Below, piece after piece: positions 22,486 to 34,096 of a stretch of 64,000 bases of DNA; the first letter of the stretch is position 1; every line of letters starts with the position of its first letter. Location of the stretch: positions 77,798,757 through 77,862,756 of the forward strand of contig CM077165.1 in assembly GCA_039583875.1 (NCBI GenBank), read 5' to 3'. Made by a program: the position numbers and the translations under genes. The stretch is from Platanthera guangdongensis. Taxonomy: Eukaryota > Streptophyta > Magnoliopsida > Asparagales > Orchidaceae. Under the pieces are notes generated by a model that worked only from the letters and a program-made list of their open reading frames with translations, was not told the origin of the DNA and searched no databases.

Positions 22486-23554
22486 GCACCAAAATTGTTG
22501 AGATAACCCATGAAGGTTGACGAGATAATGTTGATATGACCAAGTAACAAGAAAAATGCCTGATGAACACTTTATCATGAAGCCCAGATCAATGAATCGA
22601 GCGTCAGCTGTCGATATGGCTGGATGGACATGATCAAAATGAATGCCGGAATCCTTTTAGTAGGTCAGATTAACCTGTTCACCTGTGAAAGGAGGGAAAA
22701 GAGAAAAGGAGGTCTATACTCGGAATGACTAAAGAAGGTTGAATGCTGCCACAGGTGTTCCCCGTGGGCCTTATGCATCACTTGCCTGAAAAATCATCCC
22801 GAGTATAGTCCTACTCAAAGCGGGCTGGCCGCGCATCCTCAAGGAGGGCACAAAAGAGAGAAGCAAGGGAAAGATCCTGAGAAGGATTGCTAGAAGGAAT
22901 GCTCTCTTGCCTTGGGCACAAGCATCACTGATCAATGAGACTGGTTGCGCCAAGAGGCCTAGCTTGTCTGTGGATTGATCAGTGGAGTTGTGAGAACCCG
23001 AGAAGGCACGGATCGAGGATACCAGAGTGTTCAACGATTACAGTTAGGTGATGATCGAAGAGACAAGGCTACGCTTGGTCGCCAATGCTTGTCAAGCAAA
23101 GATCATCATGACTGTAATGTATCCTAAGCAAAGCACAGCAGAGCTAACACATGGGGCTCCCCTAGCACACACTCTGTGTCAGATGCCGGCCAGGATCCGA
23201 AATCTGAAGCCCATTCCCGCGATTGAACTGCTCCCACTATACATATGGGTATACTCCCGCCATATGTGGTCGTAGCAGTTGAGCGAGAACAATCTATGGA
23301 GGGAACGTTTCAGACTCGGTGATATCTCATTGGCGTACTGATCCTTAGAGAGAGAGAGGAGAGGAAGGAGAAACACAAGAAGGGAACTATGTCAGTATAA
23401 GATCCCTGATAAAAAGCTTTGCTGAAAAGCAAGAAAAAAACACTAAGAAGTGTTTTATGAAATGAAAATGTTTGAAGAGAGAGAGAGAGCAAGAGTTGAG
23501 ATAACCCATGAAGCTTGCTAGGAGCTTTGGAGGACTGTGAAGTCCATTGCTTGC
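22486..23554 (-). other. Noncoding interior of the Tat-like element
   Basis: About 1.1 kb between the tandem repeats and the gag remnant, with no recognisable protease or RT. A GA-rich patch occurs near 23340-23490. The autonomous relative would have pol here. Confidence 0.6.
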
Positions 23555-25210
23555 TTAGAATAGCCTTCCAAGTACATCTTCATCATCGGCATCGAAGCAT
23601 TCGACGGCTGGGTTAACAACGAAGAGAGGGGGCTCTTCTACTTGTTTCACTTCTCTTGAGGAGCAAGGAACGCCTGCAACTTCTTTGCCCTTTGAAGTTG
23701 CTGGATCAGGGCGTTCTTCTTTAGGAAGCAGGTCATGCATCTTTCCCTGTCGGAGCATCCTTTGTACAAGTTGCCGGAATGCTCGGCAGTCCTCTGTTAG
23801 ATGACCTGGTTCTTTGTGAAATTCACAGTAAGGCTCTGAGCCCCTAGATCTTTGATCTGCTGGTCGATAGGGCTTCTTGAAGTTTGCCCTGTCTTTCATG
23901 ATCTGGATTACTTCTTACATGACCTCGTCGAGATTAGACTCATGCAAGTCGTTGTCTTGCTGCTGATGAACCGCTGCTGTTTGCAAAGACGGAGCTAACG
24001 GCAACAATGGGTCTTGAGCACGATCACGGCTCGGGAAGGAGTATCGATGGCGATGAATCCTTCTCTCCTTCTTTGAGTGAGTTGGGAAGTGATTGTGAGG
24101 AGACCTTGGAGGATGCTTGCGAGAGCGATCCTCCTCAGATAAAAGCTTGGAGACGAAGCCCGAGTTGCTCTTTTCGCCTTGGATATATGAGTTGGCTAGA
24201 GCAATCAACTTTTGATATGTCCTTAGAGCATGAACATTGGTTTCAAATTTGAGAGGCCCTTCACGAAGACCGTGGATAAGAGCCACTCTGTACATTTCTT
24301 GGTCGGAAACTTCGATGTCCAAAATCTCTCTTTGGAATCAATCAACAAATTGAGACCAAGTCTCATTTTCGCGCTGCTTGATCTCAAAGAGGGCTTCAGG
24401 ACCGCCTTTTCTCTTGGTTGATGTAGAGAATCTGAGAAGAAACTCCCTTCGAAGATCAAGGAAGGAAGTGATGGAGTGAGGACGGAGGCCATAGAACCAG
24501 TCCCTCACTTGCCCATCAAAGGAGGTGACAAGGAGCTTGCACTTAGTTGCATCTGAAAGGGTTTTGAGAGCAACGACTGACTCAAAAGCTTGGAGGTGCT
24601 TTACTGTATCTGTCTCTCCAGTATAGATTGGCAGTCGGGGCTATCTGAAGTTTGCTGGAGTAGGCTCATGACGAACATTCTCCGCGAATGGTGAAGGCTC
24701 CTCTTGCTCTCCTACAGCATAGGGATAAAAAGGAACATAAGCTGCAGCTGCAAAAGGAGCATGAGGATAAAAAGGGAAAGTTACTGCAGGAGGAGCAGAG
24801 GCGGGAGCTGAAGGGTAGGGATGACTTCCCTGAAAATTGAGAAACCTAGCAGGACTTCCCCGGGCTGCTTCCCGGAAGAAGTTATGGCGAGCAGCGAACT
24901 CTTCATCTTGAGTTCGCAAAGGAGCTGCAGGCCCTTGCAGAAAGGTTGGGGTGTAAGGAGGATAGAAAGGCGAGCAAGCTTGAGAGTAAGCTTGCTGATG
25001 CTCCAATGTTGGTGTTGGGTTGATTGGAGCAGCTAGAGCAGCTCGAGCTTTTGCTGGACGAGCGTCCAATCGCTGCGTGATTGCAGCAAGAACTTTGTTG
25101 ATCGCCTGGAACTATTGAGCATTCTCACGGCGCATTAGCTCAAGGGCTTACCAGAGAGGATCTTCACTGGGACTTGGAGCAAGGTTCTCGGCTGATTGAT
25201 GGTCTGACAT
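23555..25210 (-). pseudogene. gag: Tat-like gag, multiply broken
   Basis: Minus-strand gag from an ATG at 25208-25210. Stops occur soon after the start (near 25150 and 25113) and the frame is broken again around 24640, 24320 and 23910. Visible parts are an N-terminal proline/alanine-rich region (24641-25069); the retrotransposon gag core (WFYGLRPHSI region near 24500, then LIHGLREGPLKFE near 24260); and a zinc finger CEFHKEPGHLTEDC near 23820, a C-x2-H-x4-H-x4-C form common in Athila/Tat gag. No protease follows. The family role is particle assembly; this copy cannot make a full-length protein. Confidence 0.85.
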
Positions 25211-25271
25211 GGTTAACTGTCGCTTCCACTGCCTGTTCGGATCTGAAGGATCGCGCGTGAGCTGATGTTCC

Positions 25272-25290
25272 ACGCTCACCGCACCAAAAA
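25272..25290 (-). other. Primer-site region of the Tat-like element
   Basis: Minus strand next to the 5' LTR: TTTTTGGTGCGGTGAGCGTG, which resembles a diverged form of the TTTGGCGCCG...GGGAAC leader of plant Tat/Athila elements. The tRNA cannot be assigned with confidence. Confidence 0.45.
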
Positions 25291-27339
25291 TGTTGATGCG
25301 CGGAAACTGCACCAGGGGCACAACTAATACGGAGGGGATGTTTGGTCTCACAGGCTAGGTGAGGAGGAAGGAGAAGGTTGCGGGGGTAGAGGAGAAGGAA
25401 GCTTCTGAGTGCTCGAGAGTGGAGCAAACAACTTGTTCAAGGAAGGTTACGGGGGTAGAGGAGTGGCTGCTGAGAGCAGAGGAGAGGCTTGATCAACAAA
25501 TAGGGTTGATCAAGAGAGGAAGAGGAGGTTGATAGGGAGCTGTCGAGCAGACAGTTAATATGACGGTTGCGCTTGCAGGTTGGTTGCCGAGAAGAGCTGA
25601 GCTGAGCTGAGGGCAAGGCTTGCTGAGCAGAGGAGCAAGGCTGGCTGAGCAGAGAGCAAGGCTTGCTGAGCAGAGGAGCAAGGCTTGATGAATAGAGGAG
25701 CAAGGCTTGCTGAGCAGAGAGCAAGACTTGCTGAGAAGAGAGTAAGGCTTGCTGAGTAGAGGAGCAAGGCTTGCTGAGCAGAGAAGCAAGACTTGCTGAG
25801 CAGAGAGCAAGACTTGCTGAGCAGAGAGCAAGGCTTGCTGAGCAGAGAATCAAGGCTTGCTGAGCAGAGAGCAAGGCTTGCTGAGCAGAGAGCATGGCTT
25901 GCTGAGCAGAGAGCAAGGCTTGCTGAGCAGAGGAGCAAGGCTTGCTGAGCAGAGAGGAGAAGAGGGGCCGCTAGCAGCGGCAACAGCACACTTTGCCCAT
26001 CGCGGCCTAAATTCCACTCTTGCGATGGGATTTCCTTTGATTAATAGCGAGAGGTTACAAGCTTACTAGTACACCTTCACAACAAAGCACTAAAGGGGTA
26101 CAAAGGGAAGCTGGCGGCTAAGGGAGGAGAAGTTGCCAGAGACTAAAGAAAAGAAGCTGTCAGAGACTAAGTAAGAGAGGCTGCTAGCTGCTGGAGGACT
26201 AAGAAACTGAGTCTGCAGAGCTTGCTGGCAAGATGCAGGAAGCTGTGGAGGACTGCGCGGATAGGAACACTGAGTCTGCAGGGTCTGCTTGTAGGCTGGT
26301 GGAGGACTACGCGGACAGGAAAACGGAGTCCGCAGAGCTTGCTGGAAGGCTGATGGAGGACTGTGCGGACAGGAAAACTGAGTCCGCAGGGTCTGCTGGC
26401 AAAACTTGTCTCTACCTTTGGAACTCTGGATCCCCCCCCCCCCAAATGAGAGGTAACAGGGGCTATTTATAGGCCCTGGGAAGATCTTTAAGAAGTCGGG
26501 CCCAGTAATGTCAGCATGACGACCTGCGCGGACTCCGCGGACTGGAAATTAGAGTCTGCCAGGTTGGTGAAGCAAGCTGCAGGAAGTCGGAAGAGAACGG
26601 AGGCCGCCACCGAGCGGGCGGCCTGGGCGGACTCCGGGTGGAGTCCGCCCAGCAGGCCGGGCGGCCCCCAAGAGGGCAGCCTGGGCGGACTCCGGCTGGA
26701 GTTCGCCCGACCGGCTGGGCCGCCCTTGAGCGGGCGGCCTGGGCGGGCTCCGGGTGGAGTCCACCCGGCAGGCCGGGCCGCCCCCGAGCGGGCGGCCTGG
26801 GCGGACTCCGGGTGGAGTCTGTCCGGCTGGCCGGGCCGCCCCCGAGCGGGCAGCCTGGGCGGACTCCACCCGGAGTCCGCCCGGCAGGCTGAGCCGCCCC
26901 CGAGCGGGCGGCCTGGGCGGACTCCGGGTGGAGTCCGACCGGCTAGCGGGCAGAGGCTTCCCCGGGTGGGCGGCCTGGCAGGCGGAGGCCGCCCCTGGTG
27001 GGCGGCCTCGGCGGACGGAGGCAGGAGGCCGCCGCCCCCTCGAGCGGCAGTGAGGCCGGAGCCCCATGGGCGGACTGGGAGGCCGGCCCTTGTGGTGCTG
27101 TTGGCGGACTTCTGCAAGGAAAAGCATCGCACGATTAGCGGGCCTAACCGCATGGCCTGTGAGGGTGAGCTATGGGAACAGCCCGCCATCCCGCAGGGCA
27201 CGCGGTTGCAAGGGGACCTAGACGGATAGGGAAAACTGTCCGCCTACGCTGGGGCTTGTCGCGATAAAAAGGGAGAATCTAAGGAGCGCGACTAGCCAGC
27301 TGGCTACCTTGGGAAGGATCGCCGATTTCTGGGTTGACA
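25291..27339 (-). repeat. 5' LTR of the Tat-like element
   Basis: 2049 bp, same ends and layout as the partner: 21-23-bp array 25606-25955, TATA box at 26464-26471 (minus strand), GC-rich hairpin array 26606-26960. Visible divergence from the partner is several percent, so it is older than copia copy 1. Confidence 0.88.
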
Positions 27340-27344
27340 GTCTG

Positions 27345-27701
27345 GCCCCCCTTCGAATAGAGAACAGCTAGGTGAAGCCAAGCAGCCTTGACCGTCTCAT
27401 CATGGAGAATGACGGGAAGGCACTCATCAGAAAGGCTGTTGGCCAGCCAAGTGCGGACAAGCGCATCACTCACATCCCAGTCATCAAATTGAGCAGAGTT
27501 AAGAGGAGGAGGGTCATCAGTGAGGTGATGACGCTTGCGCTGAGAGCGTAGAAGAAAGGTGGAAGAAACGCTCCAATCCGGATAGTTGGAGCCAACAAGT
27601 TTAGAAGGCATGCCAAGGTTTCCAGAAGGAGTAGGAGGAGGAGGAGCCGCAGGGGTGGTGGAGGTAGAGATAACGGGGGTGGAGAGACCGGAATTGTCCA
27701 T
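27345..27701 (-). pseudogene. gag: Older copia element: 5' part of gag
   Basis: Starts at ATG 27699-27701 with a Ser/Thr/Pro-rich N terminus, then the copia gag core (KLVGSNYPDWSVSSTFLL, DALVRTWLANSL). It was split at 27344 by the Tat-like element; the rest is at 19174-19527. The frame is open in this half. An open frame extends upstream to 28139, but it runs through the primer site and leader, so the 27701 start is preferred. Confidence 0.82.
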
Positions 27702-28108
27702 AGAGAAGGCAGGAAATCGCGCGAACAAGGATGAAATTGCGGGGGGAGAGAGAAAAAGAGCGAAAGCTGCACGACCTAAGGAGGAGGCCGCGACACGAGA
27801 AGGAGACCGCAACGAACAAGGTTGAAACTGCAGCGGGCTAAAGAGAAGAAGCTGCAACGGCACGGTGGCAGAACACCAGTGGCCAGGAAGCAGACCAAGG
27901 CACAGGGAAAGAGATCGCGCGAACTGAAAGAGGCCGAGCGAACAGAGAGAGAGGAAGCAAGGGACCCATGAGAATAGGTCGAGAAAAGACCGAAGGAAGT
28001 CGCGTGAATAGGGCAGCGACAAGGCAAAGAAGACACTTGGACAAGCCACGTGGACAGAAGAGCCAAAGACGGAATCAGGTCGAATCGATCGTTGGCTCTG
28101 ATACCATT
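27702..28108 (-). other. Leader and primer site of the older copia element
   Basis: About 390 bp of untranslated leader on the minus strand. The primer site TGGTATCAGAGCCAAC lies at 28091-28106, two bases from the LTR end (TTTCA at 28109-28113 read in reverse). Confidence 0.82.
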
Positions 28109-28546
28109 TGAAAGTAGCAAACACGCAGCTAACAAGCAACTAACAAACAGGAAGAAATTTGAAATATTGAAAGTTTTATTATCCAAAAATATATTACAAA
28201 GGTATGACCTCCCTTTTATAGAATGGTGGAGATAGGAGAGAGTACAAACAAACAATGTGGGACTAAAAAATTACTGGGCTGAGCGGCTAGAAATTAAAGA
28301 GACAGCACATGCCGCGTGGTTAGACAAATGGGCTAACCGCTCGGCAACTCCAACAGGAAGAGAACACTCCGCAATAGGATACCGCTAGACCGCCCGGTCT
28401 CCAAGCTTCTGAGAGAGACCTCCAGACCGCTCGGACTACAAACAGCAACTGTCTGAACACGAACCTGCTGGAAAAGAATAGCTAGACTGCGCGGTCAACA
28501 AACCGCCAGACTAGACCGCCAGGCCGCCCGGTCTAATACTTCAACA
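28109..28546 (-). repeat. 5' LTR of the older copia element
   Basis: Minus-strand LTR ending ...CTACTTTCA next to the primer site. The TATA box TATAAAAGGG is at 28211-28220 (minus). The preferred start is TGTTGAAG at 28546, because the same CCGCTCGG/ACCGCCCGGTCT words continue to that point and known gypsy-LTR homology resumes just after. A shorter LTR starting TGTTGGAG at 28355 is possible. Confidence 0.7.
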
Positions 28547-29631
28547 ATTCATACACGGAGTCTTCTTCGGTGTGCAAAAGAAAACATCACCAATCCAGAC
28601 CCACCTGTCCAGATGAGCTTCACACAGTATGCCTATTCCGTACTTCATATTTCTGAATCTACATGCAAGACATCTTGGGGATATCCAAAATCAACCCAAG
28701 GAAATCCCTTAATAAGCCACCTTTTGGTGGGGGAATCATATGCATGTGCCAAATCAAGGACTTCATATGTACAAGGAATAAAGATCGTTACCCTTGATGA
28801 TTGCTTTGGAGCCATGGAAAACTAGTCGGCTGACAAGCACCACAACGGCTTTGCCTCCATAAATCTGGCCTCGGCACGCGATTCAGGGCTTTGAAGCTCC
28901 ACCGACAACCGAATTCCTCCTCTTTCTCCATTGGTCCCCCCACTCTCTAACACTTGAAGAAAGAGAAAGGCCTTGAGAAAATGAGAGAGTTTATCCTCCA
29001 CTCTTGGCCTTATCAGCAGTAGGGAGAATTCTGAGTCGTTGGATCCCCTTTGAAAGGAATGGACGACCACGAAAATCCCTGAAAATCAGTTTCCTGGGCC
29101 AGACACGGCTTGTGACACGCCCGTGTCATGGGCCGTGTACCTTAAGCGGCAAAGAAACCGCCTTAAACAGACTAGGACATGACCGTGTGACACGCCCGTG
29201 TCACAGGCCGTGTGCCCGACATGGCTTCAGACACGCCCGTGTCCAGCCCGTGTTCAAAGCACTATCCAAGCACAGAAAAGGACACGACACTTGACACGCC
29301 CGTGTCACAGGCCGTGTGCCCCGTTCGAGGATCGTCAAGTGCATTTCGTCGAACTCACTCGAGAACTCGTCGAGCGTATAGTGGGACACGGCCCTGGACA
29401 CGCTCGTGTCACAGGCTGTGTACACCACTCGAGAATCGTCAACCGCATTTCGTTGAGCCCACTCGAGAACACCCTGATAGCACTCGAGTGCAGGACACGG
29501 CCATGGATACGCCCGTGTCCCCGACCGTGTACCTCACACAGAGTAGGACACGGCTTTGGGACACGCCCGTGTCCCAGGGCGTGTTGCCCACTCTTCTCAG
29601 CCCAGTCATCACTGAGATCTGGGGCGTTACA
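28547..29631 (-). repeat. Truncated gypsy LTR (same family as 51216-53414)
   Basis: Reverse-oriented: its 5' end TGTAACGCCCCAG is at 29631, and 28550-28840 is the inverse of about 52060-52310 in the solo LTR. It carries the array of GACACG-NN-CGTGTC words at 29095-29590. Its other part is missing beyond the older copia insertion. Confidence 0.82.
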
Positions 29632-29995
29632 GGCGGCGGACTAGCCGGCTGCGGCCTGGCGGGCGGCAGCCTGGCCGGCAGCGGCCTGGCAGGCCGCGAC
29701 CTTATCGGCCGAGGTCGACGGCCTCGGCCGGGCCGGCCGCGGCCGGGCCGGCAGCAGCCTATCGCCCCCGATTCTCCGAACACATTGTAATCACGCGCAA
29801 CTAGTGCACTTTGACCGGCACAGACCCGGTCACGTTGTTTTTTACCCAGTTTAGGGGTTTTTCCACGTCATCGTATCTTGAGTCAATCTTTCATTTTCTC
29901 TGACTGTGCGCGCACTCGACCGCTCCGCAAGCTAAGACGGTACAATTGAATCCGGTCCGACCGGAGCATCGAGTTAGCCCGCAATAATAATATTG
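29632..29995 (+). repeat. LTR-like remnant with a GC-rich palindromic block
   Basis: 29632-29765 is a GGCCGGCC-rich block. 29800-29930 reads like the R-U5 of a copia LTR (TTTAGGGGTTTTTCCACGTC, then GACTGTGCGCGC). Neither terminus is clear, so this is a tentative remnant. Confidence 0.35.
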
Positions 29996-30035
29996 TTATT
30001 TTTATAATCTATCTATAATATATAAACATATTATT

Positions 30036-30458
30036 AAGGGTGAAACAAGTGCCGTTTGGTGTGATTTGAACTCAAATCGCAATCACATCAAATGAGGTCA
30101 GTTTTGGACTGAACAAAATCGCACCGTACCAAAACCGTGCGATGTGGTTTGACATAGGTGAAATTTGGAGTCGTTTTTTTGCGGAGCGATTTCGATTTTT
30201 ATATAGTAATATAATATATTTTCAATTTTACTCACATAATTTTCTGAAATAGTTTCTTTTAAAAATATAAAGAGTATACAAAAACAATTTAATAGTAATA
30301 GTTAATGGCCAAAAATCGCACCGCAAACCATGTGGTTTTGGAGTTTTGCAACTAATGAAACCACTCCATAACCAAACCGTTCAGTGCAGTTTAAAATCGG
30401 TGTGGTCTGATGCGGTTTTGTGGTTTTGCAATTTTGATTTTTAACTTTCAGCCCTACT
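30036..30458. mobile_element. hAT-like MITE remnant
   Basis: About 420 bp with related ends: AGGGTGAAAC at the left and, inverted, TAGGGCTGAAAG at the right. The inside is rich in AAACCGCACC/GGTTTTG words typical of hAT-derived MITEs. Flanks TATTATTA and ACTTATTA are an imperfect 8-bp duplication. No coding capacity. Confidence 0.45.
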
Positions 30459-31389
30459 TATTATATTATATAAAAAAAGTACTCTTGGTATAACACAAAA
30501 TTCCAGCGTCCGAACCCCGAGCTTTGAAGTCTCTCTTGAAAAAAATCGAGCGGGTTTACTTTTCCCCTCATGTGTTTTATTTTGACCCGCCTCATTCATT
30601 CTGCCAAATTAGGCTTTGGTTCTCGTTGAAACCGAACCTAACCGCATAGAACCAGACGAAACCGTTAATGCCTGGTTTGACTTTGGTTCTTGTTGAATTG
30701 TAACAAAAAAACATTGACATGACAGTTCTAAAAATTATGGTGGAACCAAAATCAGAACCGGAACCGGTCAATTCAAATAACATTTTGCTTCTAATTTGAA
30801 GAATTATTACCTTAGAAGTTCGGTTCATGATTTTAATAGAACCAGAACCGAATCAGAATTGTCACAGCTCTAACTGTGCTTGTGTCTGTGGTGTCTCTAT
30901 TGTGTTATTCTCTGAGGTGTTTGGTAGATCTTTTGATGCGTGAACCATGTTGAATGTTGATTGGTGGTGGTTGTAATGTTGTATTGCATTTTTTTTGTAG
31001 CACGATTGGTTTGAAATTGGAGAAAGGAATTGGAATTAGAATTGACAATTCCAATTCCGCTATTTTGCGGCCAATATTTTTTTGTGGGAATTAAAATTCA
31101 ATCCAATTTCATGGGAATTTGCAGTAGGCTATTTTTCTTCCCAACATATTTCAAGCTTTCTAAGGCCAGACTTGGGAATTCCTGCGAGCTCGCGATCCAA
31201 CCCTTTGCCCACTGATCGTGAAATTCTTTCCCGCTCATTATCTAGTCGGCTGCACCTTGCGAATCCTCCATCTCCAGCGACTCCAACCCTCTGCCCCTAA
31301 CATCACCTTCCCCGGTGAGCTGAGCTCTCACGTGTGCGGCCCCTCCTTTGACGATGACCTTCAATTCTTCGTCCGACGGCAGGTAATTC
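30459..31389. other. Unassigned AT-rich stretch
   Basis: No gene seen. 30600-30860 has GAACCGGAACC/GGTTC words like a decayed hAT MITE. 31026-31058 is a perfect 12-bp inverted repeat (GGAATTGGAATT) with a 9-nt loop. The remainder is not recognisable. Confidence 0.4.
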
Positions 31390-32602
31390 CAGGGGCGGAA
31401 CCAAGCCTAGGCACGCTCGGGCACGTGCCCGAGCGGTTTTTATCGGGTTTTTATCGCAAACCTAGGTCAGTTCCATCGCTCCATCCCGCTGCTCCTACGC
31501 TCCATCCCGCTGCTCCTGCTTCCCAGGATCCGATCCCGTCGCCGCTCGGCCCGCTGCGTTCTGTGCCCTACCGACAGCTACCGTGCCCGTCGCCGCTCCC
31601 TGCTCCGGCGGATCCTGCTCCTTCTGCTTCCCAGGACCCGATCCCGTCGGCTTCCCAGGACCCGATCCCGTCGACTATGGTACTTTCTTCTTCTTCTTCT
31701 TCTTCTTCTTTCTGTGTTGATTCTTCCTTGAGGGCTGCTTACCCATACCAAATACGTTTTTTGAGACTCGGCAAATAAACCCATAACTGGCCGATCACTC
31801 TTTGGCATATCATCAATTGAATTTTTTGGACACATTATCATTGCTAATGATGTTCAACTCAATCCAGCAAAAAACGAGGTAAGCCGAAAAATGGTTGTAG
31901 CCTTCATCAGTAAAACAGCTTAGGGATTTCTTTGGACTAATGAGTTATTACCATCGTTTCATTAAAAATTATGTTTTTAGCACTACTCCACTTAATAAAC
32001 ATTTTAGCTGATGATAAATTTTACTAGACAGACAATACTTCATAGGAATTTTTAGAATTAAAAAGATGTCTTTCCATTACTCTAGTGTTAACATTGCCAG
32101 TTTTTTCTTTACCATTTACTAAAGAATGTGATGCTTCTAATATTGGAATAGGTTCATTTTAAACCCAGAATAAACATCATATAGCCTGCTTTCAATAAGA
32201 AATTGGAACCAATCAATGTGGGGGTCACATTATGACACAGTTTTAAATTTTATTCGCATGTTCTGTTCTATTGTTGATTTTCTGGAGATTATCATAGTTG
32301 ATGGGGCAGATGGAAACCAAAGAGGAATGACATGTTTTCTTCTATTGTTTTCAGAGCATGTGTCAACGGAAAGTATCTTGTTGAATTGTAAATTTTTCAG
32401 ATCTAAACCTTTCTTTTGTAATATTGTGTTCAATTTTTGATTGTAATATTGTGTTCAATATTTTCCTTACAAAAATATCTTTACAAAAAAAAAATTTCGT
32501 GGGCGCTGCCCCCGAACCCCCGCTCAGGGTGCGCTACCCCCCGACATTTTGACGGTACTTAAATTGTGCCCGTGCGGCTTCAAAATCCTAGTTCCCCCAC
32601 TG
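31390..32602. mobile_element. hAT-like element with a decayed gypsy RT inside
   Basis: Ends CAGGGGCGGAACCAAGCC... and, inverted, CAGTGGGGGAACTAGG..., the usual look of one plant hAT group. Flanking GGTAATTC and CGTAAATC match at 6 of 8. It carries a CTT microsatellite (31688-31712) and, at 31828-32215, a decayed Ty3/gypsy RT-RNase H fragment. Confidence 0.5.
31828..32215 (+). pseudogene. Ty3/gypsy RT-RNase H fragment
   Basis: Across several frames one can read the end of RT (FGHIIS, QLNPAKNEV, GFLWTNELLPSFH) and the start of RNase H (LTLPVFSLPFTKECDAS, then IGIG). These are the conserved LGHIIS, DPAKIE, RGFLGLTGYYRRFI and DAS blocks of gypsy elements. There are many stops and frameshifts and no other element parts nearby. 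It may be nested in, or carried by, the surrounding hAT-like element. Confidence 0.7.
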
Positions 32603-32886
32603 CCGTAAATCGGGATTAAAATCTTCTCCAGCCGGCGTGATGCTGAGATCTCCGCTGCGATTCGCTTTTTCCGATGGATCGGTATAAGGGGGGAGGGCTC
32701 CGATTTCTGACCCAACGATGAGGTGGTACTCACAGTTGCTTAGACTTCGTTGTATTCCTCCATTTCAGCCTCTCACTTGCCTTATTTATTTTTGCAATAC
32801 CTTTTTTCCTTATTCTGCTGATCTTCATACATCTTGATATACCCAGTTGCTAATTTAAATGACTATAGACCAGTGGCAGTAAAAAA

Positions 32887-34089
32887 GGGCGTTGTTATAG
32901 ACAAACCAACATTGGCTATATACAAATCAATTTTTTGAAATTTTTAGGTGTTTTTATATACTATACACAAACCATTTAAAACCTTTAAACTAAGTTATTC
33001 TATCATTCCAACCCTAGCCCGCTTCCGGTCTCGCTTCCGCTCGGCGCCCGTCTCCCCCGATTTCCCCCGTCCGTTTCCCCCGATTTTCCACCTTCGTCAA
33101 CAATGGCGGCCTCGAATTTCGCCGGCGACCTGTTTGATGGCAAGCCCGTCGGCACTCCTCCTACAGACGAGGAGATTTCGGCCTGAGTTGTTCCTCCGAC
33201 GGCAACCCCGATGCCCTTCCTCTTCCAGACAACTCCCCAGGTATTTGATCTTGGTTTTCTGTTCTTTCTTCTCTCCCCCGATACCAGGCACTCCTCCTCT
33301 AGATGAGGACATCTTGTCTTCTCTACCGGTGGTGAGGGGGAGAACCCTCTTCTGATTTAGGGTTTAGGGTTTGCATAATATAATTTGATGGTGAGGACAT
33401 CTTATTTGACAAACCAAATTTGGCTACAGATTCATGGTAATCTGACTCAGCTATACTGCTTAAGACCACTACAAGCACAGCATGCCACGATATTGGACTA
33501 TTTGCATAATTATTTTGTTTATTATTCTTATTTTTATATCTGCATTCCGACTTCTGGCTAGTTCACCTGCATCATCTAATCAATCGGAAATATCATGATT
33601 CGATTGCAAGCAAATGTGAAGATATATATATCTCACGATTACCTCCTCCGACTCAACAGATGAACATATGTGATATAGTATATAATGAAGTTTTCTAAGT
33701 CAAAAGGTTAGAATTTTTTGCACGCTTAAATTATGTTTTAATGTATTTGGATACACTTCAAACGTGTCTAATTTTTTATTTTTATTGCATGAACTAATCT
33801 ATTGACGTTATTGATCGGAAGAAATGACATATTTGCATAAGTTTTTTGGGTTTCAATGCACTCCTTATTTATATCTTGAATTTTAAAAAGTTTGTAATGA
33901 CTATCTAATGAATTCATTAATTTTGTTTTAATATGATATGGTGTTTACAAAAGAGAAATATTTTTTTTAAAATTTTTGAACTGGTTTGTATATAACAATT
34001 TTGTTTTCGGATAACAATTTCTGATTTGTACTGGTTTGTATAGTGAAAGTTTGTATATAGCCAAATCCGGTTTGTCTATGACAACGCCC
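32887..34089. mobile_element. Long-TIR DNA element with genic-looking insert
   Basis: Terminal inverted repeats of about 40 bp (GGGCGTTGT-ATAGACAAACC...TTGGCTATATACAAA), flanked by TAAAAAA at 32880-32886 and 34090-34096. The inside has a GC-rich stretch (33010-33360) unlike the AT-rich remainder, with a short frame around 33100-33190 and a duplicated GGCACTCCTCCT-AGA-GAGGA phrase. It looks like a captured 5' gene end. The superfamily is uncertain. Confidence 0.6.
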
Positions 34090-34096
34090 TAAAAAA

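Larger units (their letters stand above)
19528..27339 (-). mobile_element. Gag-only Tat/Athila-like gypsy element
   Basis: An LTR element of 7,812 bp on the minus strand. LTRs are 19528-21670 and 25291-27339, with ends TGTTGATG...TTGACA/TTAACA on the plus strand. The 5-bp TSD GTCTG is at 19523-19527 and 27340-27344. The 3.6-kb interior has a broken gag, a noncoding stretch and a tandem repeat block, and no protease, RT or integrase. The gag has the CHHC-type finger and spacing seen in Tat/Athila gypsy elements, and the primer-site region resembles the Tat-type TTTGGCGCC leader. It is non-autonomous and would depend on a relative for pol. Confidence 0.88.

Noticed and set aside
28355..28355. 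Alternative end of the older copia LTR at TGTTGGAG
   Set aside because: Kept only as an alternative; the word composition continues to 28546 and gypsy-LTR homology starts right after, favouring the longer LTR.
29204..29790. 192-codon plus-strand frame rich in Arg/Pro/Cys
   Set aside because: Runs through the GACACG array and a GC-rich block at an LTR end; no domain and a mirror frame on the other strand.
33352..33372. Telomere-like TTTAGGG repeats
   Set aside because: Only about two units; common as a promoter telo-box and not a telomeric array.
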